A stretch of DNA of 64,000 nucleotides from a virus. Location of the stretch: IMG/VR virus record IMGVR_UViG_3300021964_008599, positions 1 through 64,000 of that record; one strand, written 5' to 3'. The position numbers and the translations under genes are program-made. The notes under the pieces are model-generated. The model was not told the DNA's origin. It saw only the letters and a program-made list of their open reading frames with translations, and made no database searches. Shown piece after piece: positions 44,969-53,691 of the stretch (position 1 is its first letter; each line of letters begins with the position of its first letter).

Positions 44969-46741
44969 TTAAAATCTTCCAAATAACCACGAGTTGTTTT
45001 GATAATCCTGTTTCGTGGCTTCACGGTTTATCCTATGGTGATTAACCCCACCAGGTAATACAGGTACACCTGGATTAAAATCATTAGATGTATTCTTAAC
45101 TGGTGTTTCATTAACCATCCAACTTTCCATCATGGCTTTAGTTTGTTCGGTAACTTTCTCTAATTGTGTAAATGAATTTTCACCCACATAAATTGCCATA
45201 GCAATTGCCATGATAAGGTCATCGTGTTGACCCTTTTGGTGGTCAGGTCTACCATTGACATAGACAAAGGTATTTAACTCGTTTAAAAGTCTCGTAGAAC
45301 GTATTGCAAAGTTATGTCTTAAGGACTCCTCAAACGCAGCAACAATCTGAACACGTTTACTGTTAAAGTTCAACCCTGGTATCTTTTCATTTACCTTTGG
45401 ATTATACTTCCATTTATCAGCAGCATTTACTCCTTCAACATATAAATTTTTATAGTTCATTTCTTGAAGTTTACGTGATGTGGAAACACCCATACCACCA
45501 GTGATATCAATAACAATAAATGCGTTATACATTGTAGCCCATTTAAATGCAATCTCAGCAACAACGTCAGGTGGTACCTTACCTAAGTATTCCAATACCT
45601 GTTCCCTTTCATCAAAGTCTATAATTGTAAATGTCGTGAAATCCTCACTATCACCACGAGAAACGTCAATACCCATAATGTATTTATGACCTTGTACAGG
45701 TTCTTTCCATTGCCATAAGGCACCTCCCATAAATTTATTTTCAGGTTTTCTTATAAATTTTTCTTTAATAACTTCAATCGTTTCATTTGGGATAACGTTA
45801 TCCCCTGAACCCAAGAAGTTACATTCCAATTCCTGTGCGATTTTTCTTCTATCGAATTTAAGTTTTTTAGCCATACCTTCGAACCATGAAGAATAAGCTT
45901 TGTATCCATCTAATAATTTTTCTTTAATCTCCTCATAGTTCCTTTCACGAGGATGTACGTTAGAATAATCTATAGTAATTTCACTGTCGTTATAATCCTC
46001 ACGGTTTAGTAAATAATGAACTATGTCTTTACACTTAATGAGTTTGAAGTCCTTCGCATAACGAGGGTCACGATACCAAAACATTTCAGTTATTTTGAAA
46101 TCGTTCATACCTCTTAAAGCTTGGTCGTAAATGGTATAATAGATAGGGTCAAATCCGTTAGGGGTAGATATTACAATTACTTTACCACCCGTAGAAAGTG
46201 ATGCCATACACGCAGACCAGAAGTCATCATCCGCATCAATAAAGGCTGCCTCATCAAAAATAAGGATTGTAGGGGTATAACCACGAAGTGCATCTTTTGA
46301 TGTCGCAACGGCTTTTACCTCACATCCATTTGATAGTTTGAAATGTCGTTGTGAATTTTTTTCTGCAGAAAATGTGATACCAAACCATGCTGGCCATTGG
46401 TCAACAAAAGACCTAACCTTATTTGCAAACTCCATTGAGGTATCCAATTTGTTTGCAATGATTAGAATTTTCTCAGGTTTCTTTTTAGAGGCAGTAACCA
46501 ACTTTTTAGATGACCACGCAGCGGTAACTGTTGATACACCCGCTTGACGATACTTTAAGGCAATATTTTCCTCATAAGTGTCGTAATCATTAATAAGATT
46601 AATTTGGTCAGGAAATAATTCTAACGGAACGTATTGTGATTGAGTGTTATCGTAAGTTTGTAGATAGGTTTTTAATGCGTAAGGAGTATCTTTTACACAT
46701 TTGGCATATTCCAATAAAGCTTGTTCACGTGATAAACCCAT
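44969..46741 (-). CDS. Terminase large subunit (gp17-like)
   Basis: ATP-driven DNA packaging motor and nuclease, 590 residues. Walker A variant RQAGVSTVT (65-73), Walker B ILIFDEAAF (D163, E164), coupling motif VISTPNG, and nuclease acidic residues in GIDVSRGDSED, FIVIDITGG and GQHDDLIMAIAMAI. These are typical of the T4 family. It is followed by the portal; the tail sheath and tube genes that lie between in T4 are not in this block. Confidence 0.95.
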   Translation of the reverse strand: MGLSREQALLEYAKCVKDTPYALKTYLQTYDNTQSQYVPLELFPDQINLINDYDTYEENIALKYRQAGVSTVTAAWSSKKLVTASKKKPEKILIIANKLDTSMEFANKVRSFVDQWPAWFGITFSAEKNSQRHFKLSNGCEVKAVATSKDALRGYTPTILIFDEAAFIDADDDFWSACMASLSTGGKVIVISTPNGFDPIYYTIYDQALRGMNDFKITEMFWYRDPRYAKDFKLIKCKDIVHYLLNREDYNDSEITIDYSNVHPRERNYEEIKEKLLDGYKAYSSWFEGMAKKLKFDRRKIAQELECNFLGSGDNVIPNETIEVIKEKFIRKPENKFMGGALWQWKEPVQGHKYIMGIDVSRGDSEDFTTFTIIDFDEREQVLEYLGKVPPDVVAEIAFKWATMYNAFIVIDITGGMGVSTSRKLQEMNYKNLYVEGVNAADKWKYNPKVNEKIPGLNFNSKRVQIVAAFEESLRHNFAIRSTRLLNELNTFVYVNGRPDHQKGQHDDLIMAIAMAIYVGENSFTQLEKVTEQTKAMMESWMVNETPVKNTSNDFNPGVPVLPGGVNHHRINREATKQDYQNNSWLFGRF

Positions 46742-46761
46742 CTATACATAATAATTCTATT

Positions 46762-48033
46762 TTATGATAAAGAAATACCTAAATCACCCAAGAAACCTGC
46801 AAGACCGTCCTCATCATCATCATCGTCATCATCAAATTGAGACATCGCATCTTCATAATCTTCAGCTTTCAACTCTTCAATGATTTCATCAACCATATTG
46901 GATACAATCTTCTTTCCTTCATCTGAACCTGATAAAATCATCTTCGCAACCTCAAAAAATTCTTCAGTTGTAAGTGCTGAAAAACGAGAGAATAAATAAT
47001 TTTGAATTTCTCTCATATCGTCTTCATATAACTTATCAGGATATGCTTGAGTAAACTTCTCCCAAATAACAGGTCCTAAACGTAAATCCCATATCTCATA
47101 AGGTAGAGTATCTGTTTGACTCATTACCATATCGGCAGCTTTAGGGTCGTCAGGTAATCCTTGAGTACCCATTACCTCATATACACCCTTCACAAGTTCG
47201 TGAACCAAAATAGGGAAGAATAATCCCTTGGCTTTAATTGTTGGTGGGTCAGTAGTTTCGTCAACTTCTTCTTTACCTTCCATACCTTGTCCACTTTGTG
47301 CTGCGTTCATAACCATTTGGTCAGGTAAAATCCAATACAATAAATCATTAATAGACATCAACACACCATAAAGATTTAATAACTCAGGATTAATGGTATT
47401 TAATTGTTCTTCAACTAAGTGGAACATGTAATGTCCTTTTTTAGATGCTCCCTGAATTAGTGAGTTAATAAAACGTCTTTTAGCTTTTTCTAAATCAAAC
47501 ATTTCAAAAGCTGCCATGAAGTTTTCTAAATCATCTTCAGCTTCATCTTCAGAAACACCAAATTGTTCAACAACATCTTCATCATCCAATTCTTCTGAGT
47601 CTGTTTTCATACCCGACATATCAATTTGTCCAGGCATAGATGTTAACTCCACATCGTATTGGAAGGCATCGTCAGGTAGTGACATTTCTTGTTTTACTAA
47701 ATCAACCGCCAATTGTTCCAAATAACCTTCGTTGTTTGATTCAATCTGCTTTACCTTTTGAACCGCTTGCATCATCATCATTTGCAAGTTCATAAGTTGA
47801 TTTTGACTGACCTCTTGAACACCAGTATATCTTTTTACCTTTTCAACAACATCCTTAAATCTTTTAGAAGCAATAAGTTGTTCAAATGAATTATCAAATT
47901 CATCATCATCTTTACGAGGTAATGCAGGGTTGTCAGACATTGGCGTCTCACCCTTCTCTAATTTTGACTGAATTCCTGGGTCCATTCTTTCAGGACCATC
48001 ATATTCGATTTGTTCTTTTACGTTCTTACTCAT
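46762..48033 (-). CDS. Acidic hypothetical protein upstream of terminase
   Basis: A 423-residue acidic protein. Residues ~55-105 form a helix with a Met run (QLMNLQMMMMQAVQKVKQI); a central helical domain (FEMFDLEKAKRRFINSLIQGASKKGHYMFHLVEEQL) and an Asp-rich end (DDDDDDEDGLAGFLGDLGISLS) follow. No enzyme motif. It overlaps the upstream gene by 8 bases and lies 20 bases from the terminase gene, so it is part of the packaging/head operon. Confidence 0.45.
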   Translation of the reverse strand: MSKNVKEQIEYDGPERMDPGIQSKLEKGETPMSDNPALPRKDDDEFDNSFEQLIASKRFKDVVEKVKRYTGVQEVSQNQLMNLQMMMMQAVQKVKQIESNNEGYLEQLAVDLVKQEMSLPDDAFQYDVELTSMPGQIDMSGMKTDSEELDDEDVVEQFGVSEDEAEDDLENFMAAFEMFDLEKAKRRFINSLIQGASKKGHYMFHLVEEQLNTINPELLNLYGVLMSINDLLYWILPDQMVMNAAQSGQGMEGKEEVDETTDPPTIKAKGLFFPILVHELVKGVYEVMGTQGLPDDPKAADMVMSQTDTLPYEIWDLRLGPVIWEKFTQAYPDKLYEDDMREIQNYLFSRFSALTTEEFFEVAKMILSGSDEGKKIVSNMVDEIIEELKAEDYEDAMSQFDDDDDDDEDGLAGFLGDLGISLS

Positions 48034-49264
48034 CTCTAAATGTAATATTTAAGTTGTCAAATTTAAGGAAACTTGGTATCTCAACTTCACCACTAGCCTT
48101 AGGGGCTGGCTTATGTTTTGGTTTATAAGGACTCTTTCTATCAGGTTTTGTACGTGTAGGTGTTTTAACAGGTGCCTCTTTAGTACCTGGTGACATTTCC
48201 AATAAATCTTTCTTAGTCATAGTAGGTTTCTTGTAATTCTTAATCAAAGATACAATAGTTTCTTCTATTTGTCTAACTTTTTCTTCTTTACTTTCTTTTT
48301 TCACACAGTTAGGAACTCTTTTACCAAACATTGTTTTCATACCTTTCTTTTCGTAACCTTTCCAACATTTAGTACCTTCATTAGTTTCTACCTTATCAGG
48401 TAACTTACTAAAGTCTTTAGTGTCATCGGCAAATTCACGAGCCCATTCACACCATTTAGATTTTGAACCTTCTTCTTCACATTTTGCAAAGAAATATCCT
48501 TGTTGTGCTTTTGAACGAAATTTTTCTTTTATCTCATCTTCAAACATACCTAAAGTGGTTATAGGTGTTTTCATTTTTGATGGTTTCTTTTTAGATTCAT
48601 CGATACCCATTCCATCGTTCATAGATTTATCTTTTTTAGGATTAACTCCATAATTTGATGGTCCATCTTCGTTTCCTTCAGGATTTGGGTCTTCATTAGG
48701 GTCAACACCCGCCATTTTATCTAAATCATTAGATATTTGACTTTCACCCAATTCACCATCTAAATCAATATCAACATCGTAAGGGTCAACATCTCTAACG
48801 GGTTCAAACATTCTTACCATAGCAGAATAGTACTCAGGGAAATAACTTCTCAAATATCTTCTTTTTGCATCATCCACTAAACCATGATAGTCTGATTCGT
48901 ATTCTTCCCAATCATCCCAATAGAAATCAACTGCCTCTTGAGCCGCGGATTCTAATCTATCATCAAAAGGACTTGGCATTGTTTCAGGTTCACCCATATC
49001 ACGATGAATTGATGCGTTCATAATGTTTTGGTCTGAAGAACCCCATTCATTTAGTTCATCAGTCTCTAACATTTCACTAGCTTTTTCAAGATTATTTGCT
49101 AACATTTCAGAAGCAGCCGCCGCGTCAATAACTTTTTTAGCGGTACCTTGTTCATTTACAACTTTCTTATAAAGGACGTTAATTTGTTTCTCGTCTAACT
49201 TTTTAAGAGTGGTTAACTTAAAACCCTCTTTTAGTAATCCCATTATTTTATTCTTCGTGTCCAT
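48026..49264 (-). CDS. Capsid-associated-type protein with Cys motif
   Basis: A 412-residue protein. The first ~40 residues end LYKKVVNEQG, the same V-N-E-Q-G ending as other putative gp21-cut leaders. KCWKGYEKKGMKTMFGKR and PNCVKK form a Cys pair motif frequent in marine T4-like phages. The rest is charged and mostly disordered; a W-C-E-W segment lies near residue 270. Likely an internal or structural head protein. Overlaps the next gene by 8 bases. Confidence 0.5.
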   Translation of the reverse strand: MDTKNKIMGLLKEGFKLTTLKKLDEKQINVLYKKVVNEQGTAKKVIDAAAASEMLANNLEKASEMLETDELNEWGSSDQNIMNASIHRDMGEPETMPSPFDDRLESAAQEAVDFYWDDWEEYESDYHGLVDDAKRRYLRSYFPEYYSAMVRMFEPVRDVDPYDVDIDLDGELGESQISNDLDKMAGVDPNEDPNPEGNEDGPSNYGVNPKKDKSMNDGMGIDESKKKPSKMKTPITTLGMFEDEIKEKFRSKAQQGYFFAKCEEEGSKSKWCEWAREFADDTKDFSKLPDKVETNEGTKCWKGYEKKGMKTMFGKRVPNCVKKESKEEKVRQIEETIVSLIKNYKKPTMTKKDLLEMSPGTKEAPVKTPTRTKPDRKSPYKPKHKPAPKASGEVEIPSFLKFDNLNITFRDE

Positions 49265-49664
49265 CTTCTATAAAACTTTTTTCATAAGACAAAACAATGT
49301 CTCTTTCATATATTTTATCTTCAACTGATTTTACACTCTCACCGTAGTGGAAAACCAACCTTGTAAATTTATCATTTACAACGGCTTCACTATCTTCATC
49401 CTCCCAAGCCAATGCAATAACACGGTCAATTGCATCATACACACCAAAGAAGTCTGAATTTTGTATTAAATGTAATTCAATACCTGAATTTCTTAATACA
49501 CCCACCTTTTTTATAAACTGAATATGGGGTGGTGAAGGGTTACCATTTGCTGGTTGTGCATCCCATTCATCACCCCATACATCGTCTACATCTGAAAAGA
49601 TGAATTCATATATGTTATCACCCTTATAATTGGGTCCTAGTTCATTTACATAAACTAAATTCAT
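49248..49664 (-). CDS. Hypothetical protein of the head block
   Basis: A 138-residue protein, acidic and with several Trp/Tyr strands (MNLVYVNELGPNYKGDNIYE, FSDVDDVWGDEWDAQPA). It overlaps genes on both sides (17 and 4 bases). Conserved-looking, function unknown. Confidence 0.45.
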   Translation of the reverse strand: MNLVYVNELGPNYKGDNIYEFIFSDVDDVWGDEWDAQPANGNPSPPHIQFIKKVGVLRNSGIELHLIQNSDFFGVYDAIDRVIALAWEDEDSEAVVNDKFTRLVFHYGESVKSVEDKIYERDIVLSYEKSFIEDGHEE

Positions 49665-50872
49665 AGTAACTCACCGTTTGGAGATACTTTAAATTGTTTA
49701 CCATCAGCTTCAAAAACCAAATTGTCTTTATTTGTTTTTCCTAAGAATTTGATGTTATCGTTTTCTTTAACTAAGAACTCAGAAGTTAATTCTTGTTCGA
49801 TAGTTTCTGATAGTCTCTTTATTTCTTTTTTAACTGTAATGTTTTTAACTTTTTCAGTTAAGAATTTTTTAATCTTTTTAGATTCAGTGATTTGTTTTTC
49901 TTCTTCAGTTATTACAAAGTATTTTGATAAAACTTTATCTACTTTTGATTCACCAAATAACTCATCAACCATAGTTTTCATAGAATCTCCTTCAGCCATT
50001 TCACCTTCAGGTTCTTCCATGTCCATATCTAAGTCTAAATCCAAATCTAAATCTTCTTCACCAGCATCTACATCAACGTCAACGTCTCCGTCCATACCGT
50101 AGTCAACTTCTTCCTCTTCAAAATTAGCTAAGATATCTTCTTTATCTTCTTCTGAAAGTTTTTCCAACTCAACGGCAGATATAATTGAGTTTAATACATA
50201 CTTAATATCTTCAGAAGACAAACCTTGATTTTTATCAAACGTTCTTAGTTTTTGACCTAACTTACCTGTTAACTTTTGAATTGCTTTAAATGAACCTTCT
50301 TCATCGTCACCCATAGGTTCTTCCATGTCCATATCCATGTCCATTTCTTCATCACCCATCGGTTCTTCAGAATCCATGTCCATATCTAAGTCTAAATCCA
50401 ACTCTTCATCACCCATTGGTTCTTCAACATCCATATCTACATCCATTTCAGGTGCAGGAGCTGGTGCAGGTGCCGCTTCAGGTTCAGGTTTTGGTGTTTT
50501 AAGAACAAATTTCTTTTGTTCACCAATTAAGTTGATACCTTCTTCATTTTCATGAAGTCTATTTAATTCACCCGCCATCAAGTTAATTTTCTTCATCGCT
50601 TGTGAAAATGATTTATGATATTTACGATTCTTCATTGGTTCCATATAGTCGAACTCAGATTCGTTGATACCTCTTTTTACAATGTATCCTGATTTTTCTT
50701 TTACGATTCCGTAAAAGTTACCATCCGCCAATTGAATAGAATAATCGGCTGAAGATGATTTACTTTCGTTTACAGTAGATGGTTTTGAACCATAATTAGC
50801 AATTTCAAGAATTCTTGTAATCTTATCTTGTCCTTGTAATTTTTCACTACCTAAAGGTCTTAAGTCTGCCAT
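49661..50872 (-). CDS. Acidic repeat protein, probably head-associated
   Basis: A 403-residue protein. After a folded N-terminal domain (~1-120; SIQLADGNFYGIVKEKSGYI) come Ala/Pro (PAPAPAPEMDVD) and repeats of EEPMGDEE alternating with D-(L/M)-D-(L/M) runs. A helical domain (~195-250) is flanked by another D-(L/M) run, and a basic C-terminal domain follows. GINLIGEQKK near residue 115 looks like a gp21-type site. The acidic runs recall scaffold proteins. It starts the operon that leads into the terminase. Confidence 0.5.
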   Translation of the reverse strand: MADLRPLGSEKLQGQDKITRILEIANYGSKPSTVNESKSSSADYSIQLADGNFYGIVKEKSGYIVKRGINESEFDYMEPMKNRKYHKSFSQAMKKINLMAGELNRLHENEEGINLIGEQKKFVLKTPKPEPEAAPAPAPAPEMDVDMDVEEPMGDEELDLDLDMDMDSEEPMGDEEMDMDMDMEEPMGDDEEGSFKAIQKLTGKLGQKLRTFDKNQGLSSEDIKYVLNSIISAVELEKLSEEDKEDILANFEEEEVDYGMDGDVDVDVDAGEEDLDLDLDLDMDMEEPEGEMAEGDSMKTMVDELFGESKVDKVLSKYFVITEEEKQITESKKIKKFLTEKVKNITVKKEIKRLSETIEQELTSEFLVKENDNIKFLGKTNKDNLVFEADGKQFKVSPNGELL

Positions 50873-50897
50873 TTTTATATTTTTTAGTTAGTAATTT

Positions 50898-51044
50898 TTA
50901 ATTATAAAGACCATTACCACCAAGTTTAACTGTATTACACTGAATTGATTCTGTTCCGTCAGCCTCAGTATAAATAGCGTGTGGAGTCTCAGTTCCACCC
51001 GTATAAATTACGTATTCATTGTTTGTACATGCAGTAATAGCCAT
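50898..51044 (-). CDS. Small 48-residue protein
   Basis: Translation of the minus strand from ATG 51042-51044 gives 48 residues starting MAITACTNNEYVIYTGG and ending in TAA at 50898-50900. The codon pattern is clean, and a late-like box TATTTATT followed by ATAAAAAACTATT directly precedes the ATG. Two Cys and a beta-rich composition suggest a tiny structural or decoration protein. No family recognised. It fills most of the gap between 50872 and 51122. Confidence 0.6.
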   Translation of the reverse strand: MAITACTNNEYVIYTGGTETPHAIYTEADGTESIQCNTVKLGGNGLYN

Positions 51045-51057
51045 AATAGTTTTTTAT

Positions 51058-51065
51058 AATAAATA
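51058..51065 (-). promoter_or_regulatory. Late-promoter-like box TATTTATT
   Basis: Minus-strand TATTTATT, 13 bases before the 48-residue ORF. Confidence 0.45.
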
Positions 51066-51121
51066 TATCATAAGTTAAGAATTTCCGTTTTTTCTTATCT
51101 TACAATATAATTATAGTTTAT

Positions 51122-51868
51122 TTATTGGGCTAATGAAAGACGGTCATCCACAAAATTATTTTGGAAATCAAACAATTTTTGAATGTAGTCACTTCGTCTT
51201 AAAAACTTAAAAACTAAATTTTCATACGAATATTCACCCTCCTTTTCTAATCCTGATTGACGGTATTTTTTTAGTCTATCTTTTAACTTATCTATCTTTA
51301 ATAGACCTTCTTCTAAATCTTCATCACCTGATTCGATATCCTCAATAACAGTATCAATCATATCCTGCCATTGTTCTACCTTTTCTTTAATAATCTTAGT
51401 ATCTATTTCTACCTCTTCTTTTGACGGTTCAACTATCCACTCATCATATAATACCGAATAAACACCTGTTGATATATGTGGTTCATTAGTATCTTGAACA
51501 TATAGTTCTACCTCATAACCCTTTACTGTGATGTCGTGAGTGGAGTTAAATAATGTTTTCTTTAATTTAAATAAATCTTGAAATAATTCTTTTTCAGGTC
51601 CACTCTCATTAAAATCATACATGATGTGTAAATCAATATCTGAGAATTCAGACCAATTATAATTAGACAGAGAACCTGTCATCGTAATGTCTTGAATAAA
51701 AATATCATATCCTAAAAACTCAATGAACTTATCCGCAATTTCAATAAGACGCAAACGTATATCTTCCTTCATTTTAGCATCAGAAGGTGATTCGGGATTT
51801 TCCCAAATGGTAGGGTTTAATTCATCCTTAACATTGAAGCTAGATAATATCTTACCAAAGTTTTCCAT
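51122..51868 (-). CDS. Nucleotidyltransferase-fold protein
   Basis: A 248-residue protein. MTGSLSNYNWSEFSDIDLHI (about 60-80) is the GS-x(9-12)-D-x-D motif of the pol-beta-like nucleotidyltransferase superfamily, and VEVELYV-type strand YEVELYVQD gives a third acidic position. Helical C-terminal half with Leu/Glu repeats. Members modify RNA, proteins or antibiotics; the target here is unknown. A late box only 4 bases from the ATG implies a leaderless mRNA or a later start. Confidence 0.65.
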   Translation of the reverse strand: MENFGKILSSFNVKDELNPTIWENPESPSDAKMKEDIRLRLIEIADKFIEFLGYDIFIQDITMTGSLSNYNWSEFSDIDLHIMYDFNESGPEKELFQDLFKLKKTLFNSTHDITVKGYEVELYVQDTNEPHISTGVYSVLYDEWIVEPSKEEVEIDTKIIKEKVEQWQDMIDTVIEDIESGDEDLEEGLLKIDKLKDRLKKYRQSGLEKEGEYSYENLVFKFLRRSDYIQKLFDFQNNFVDDRLSLAQ

Positions 51869-51872
51869 CTAT

Positions 51873-51880
51873 TATAAATA
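51873..51880 (-). promoter_or_regulatory. Late-promoter-like box TATTTATA next to a start codon
   Basis: Minus-strand TATTTATA, then ATAG and ATG at 51868. Confidence 0.5.
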
Positions 51881-51890
51881 GTTAGAAGAT

Positions 51891-52139
51891 TTACTTTGTG
51901 ATTTTTTTGTATTTGTAATTCTTAGCAATCTCCATGTTAAAGAATTTTCCTTGCGATTCCGCCATTCTAAATTTGGTGTAAATCTTATGTGGGACTTTTT
52001 CATATTCATATTCAACACCACTTTTAAATGTTGCGGTTAATTTTTCTTCACCAGTATCATATACTGTCTTTTTAAGATTAGAAGATTCAATTTCGTTGAT
52101 GATTAATTTACCATCGATTTTTTCACTCTTAATAGCCAT
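51891..52139 (-). CDS. KTSC-domain protein
   Basis: An 82-residue protein that is a single KTSC domain: ESSNLKKTVYD, LTATFKSGVEYEYEKVP, IYTKFRMAESQGKFFN. The family is small and widespread in phages and bacteria; function is not established, and links to nucleic-acid proteins have been suggested. A TACTTATC late-like box precedes it. Confidence 0.85.
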   Translation of the reverse strand: MAIKSEKIDGKLIINEIESSNLKKTVYDTGEEKLTATFKSGVEYEYEKVPHKIYTKFRMAESQGKFFNMEIAKNYKYKKITK

Positions 52140-52181
52140 AACATATTTTTTAGATAAGTATAAGAATTAATGTAAAATAAA

Positions 52182-52206
52182 AAACCCCTCTTTTTGGGAG
52201 GGGTTT
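52182..52206 (-). terminator. Terminator after the PG-binding gene
   Basis: AAACCCCTC/GAGGGGTTT 9-bp stem with a 7-base loop and, on the minus strand, T residues downstream; serves the gene at 52228-52968. Confidence 0.85.
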
Positions 52207-52227
52207 CTGTTATTATATATTTTTTAT

Positions 52228-52968
52228 TTAAAATTGGACTTCTTGCCAAAATTTAAGTTCACCGTTCTCACAACTCCATTTAAATGGGTTACTTTGTTCA
52301 CCAGCACCTTTATTTAGATTACCACTACCATTAGTATTAAAACCAAAAACTTTTTTATTACCATTTTCATCTTCTACTACTCGTGTAACTTCATAACCTG
52401 CCATTTCTTCACCTTGACCTTCAATAGGTTCTCTACCAAGACTCATGTAACATTCGTTTTGATTATTGTTCTCAGTTTCAGTATCAGTTTCTGACTCAGT
52501 TTCAAATAATTTAGCGATTGTATTCTTACCTACTTTACCATCTTTCTTTAAACCATTTTCAACTTGGAAAGCCTCAACTTTATCTTTAGTATCGTCACCA
52601 AAAATACCATCAGGTTCCATTTCTAATTTACATTGGATGACTGCAATGACTTTTTTGGCACCTTCATAACCTGTTCTATCATCGTAAACCTGCGTACCCT
52701 TTTGTACTACCCATCTGTTAACCTTCAAATTGTCTATCCACTTTTTAACACCCTCATCTTTAAGGTACTCATCTACTTCATCACAACTATATGTTTCTTG
52801 TGATGATGTTTGGTCAGTAGTAGTTTCTTGAGATGTCTCCTCACCAGCATCGGCTTGGTCAGTTGCGTCATTCTCTTGCTCCTTAAGATATTGTCTAGAA
52901 ATGGCTGACTTATGCATCCCTAAAATTCTATCTTTTTCAGATTCGTCTATTCTAAATAATCTTTTCAT
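52228..52968 (-). CDS. Peptidoglycan-binding-domain virion-type protein
   Basis: A 246-residue protein. The N-terminus MKRLFRIDESEKDRILGMHK followed by RQYLKEQ is a targeting-like leader; a Thr/Gln/Glu linker follows. Residues ~105-155 (IQCKLEMEPDGIFGDDTKDK, VEAFQVENGLKKDGKVG) form a PG_binding_1 domain. The C-terminal ~80 residues are unassigned. It may be carried in the virion and bind cell wall during entry. Late box 17 bases upstream, terminator downstream. Confidence 0.7.
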   Translation of the reverse strand: MKRLFRIDESEKDRILGMHKSAISRQYLKEQENDATDQADAGEETSQETTTDQTSSQETYSCDEVDEYLKDEGVKKWIDNLKVNRWVVQKGTQVYDDRTGYEGAKKVIAVIQCKLEMEPDGIFGDDTKDKVEAFQVENGLKKDGKVGKNTIAKLFETESETDTETENNNQNECYMSLGREPIEGQGEEMAGYEVTRVVEDENGNKKVFGFNTNGSGNLNKGAGEQSNPFKWSCENGELKFWQEVQF

Positions 52969-52985
52969 AATTAAATTCTTTTACA

Positions 52986-52993
52986 TATAAATA
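52986..52993 (-). promoter_or_regulatory. Late-promoter-like box TATTTATA
   Basis: Minus-strand TATTTATA followed by TGTAAAAGAATTTAATT and the ATG at 52968. Confidence 0.55.
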
Positions 52994-53008
52994 TATCGTA
53001 AAATAAAA

Positions 53009-53029
53009 AACCCCTCACATGGAGGGGTT
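53009..53029 (-). terminator. Terminator after the UVR-motif gene
   Basis: AACCCCTC-ACATG-GAGGGGTT stem loop with T residues on the minus strand, directly after the gene at 53037. Confidence 0.85.
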
Positions 53030-53036
53030 AAATGAA

Positions 53037-53483
53037 TTAAGATTCAAGATTTTTGATTTGGTCTCTTAATTTAATAGACTCTTCAAAGTCTTCATTCTCA
53101 ATGGACTCTTTAAGTTTTTGTTTTAAATCATCAATCTTTTCTTGGTTTACTTCAAGACTTTTTATCTGGTCTCTTAGTTCTGCCGCTTTCTCAAACTCTT
53201 GAGACTCAACCGCAGTTTCCAATTTAGACTTCAACTGTTGTAGTTTATTGTTTGATTGTTGTGTTTTACCACCATTAGTATTGTTTCTAATTAAAGTTGT
53301 AACCACATACGTTCCATCATCAGAAACAAAACTTTCTTTTGTCCATTCACCATTACCGTCACTACCAGTTTCTACGTTTCTTTTACCAGTAACATACTGA
53401 GGTGTGTTAAATGCAGAATTAATCTCATTAAATAATGAGTCAAAATCTCCGAACATGTTGTTAAATCTTCTTTTTCCAAACAT
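53037..53483 (-). CDS. UVR-motif protein, possible ClpC adaptor
   Basis: A 148-residue protein. C-terminal ~80-148 holds two UVR motifs ([19 protein letters not shown] and ENEDFEESIKLRDQIKNLE), the coiled-coil pair found in UvrB/UvrC, McsA and ClpC. The N-terminal ~70 residues (FGDFDSLFNEINSAF, then a beta segment) are unassigned. There are no zinc-finger Cys as in McsA. Its gene is divergent from the phage clpC-like gene, whose product has the same motif in its middle domain, so direct binding to that unfoldase is a good hypothesis. Confidence 0.75.
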   Translation of the reverse strand: MFGKRRFNNMFGDFDSLFNEINSAFNTPQYVTGKRNVETGSDGNGEWTKESFVSDDGTYVVTTLIRNNTNGGKTQQSNNKLQQLKSKLETAVESQEFEKAAELRDQIKSLEVNQEKIDDLKQKLKESIENEDFEESIKLRDQIKNLES

Positions 53484-53510
53484 TTTTTTAGTTTTTTAAA
53501 TTTTATTGTT

Positions 53511-53518
53511 TATCTTTG
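53511..53518 (+). promoter_or_regulatory. Possible -7 box TATCTTTG
   Basis: TAnnTTTG match without a TTG at the expected distance. It lies 180 bases upstream of clpC; weak. Confidence 0.3.
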
Positions 53519-53596
53519 TACTCAACAAAAGGCCAAAAATGTGCCAATCACTAAAATATGTCGTTTTTTCACTTTTTGATAATTTGAAAAGACAAA

Positions 53597-53626
53597 ATGT
53601 CATGTTGATGATAAATTATATGACAT
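53597..53626. promoter_or_regulatory. Inverted repeat upstream of clpC promoter
   Basis: ATGTCAT (53597-53603) and ATGACAT (53620-53626) form a 7-bp inverted repeat with a 16-base centre, with another AATGACA copy at 53627-53633, 13 bases before the -33 element. This looks like an operator for a dimeric regulator. Confidence 0.45.
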
Positions 53627-53638
53627 AATGACAAATGT

Positions 53639-53668
53639 TTGATTACTACACAATTTTTGTTATATTTG
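53639..53668 (+). promoter_or_regulatory. Host-type promoter of clpC
   Basis: TTG (53639-53641), 19-base spacer, TATATTTG (53661-53668): an exact match to the Bacteroidota vegetative consensus, 23 bases before the ATG. Confidence 0.85.
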
Positions 53669-53691
53669 AAGAATAAAATAATAGATAGAAT

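Noticed and set aside
53539-53628. A 29-residue ORF in the clpC leader region
   Set aside because: It would need the weak -7 box at 53511 and has no typical codon pattern; too little support.
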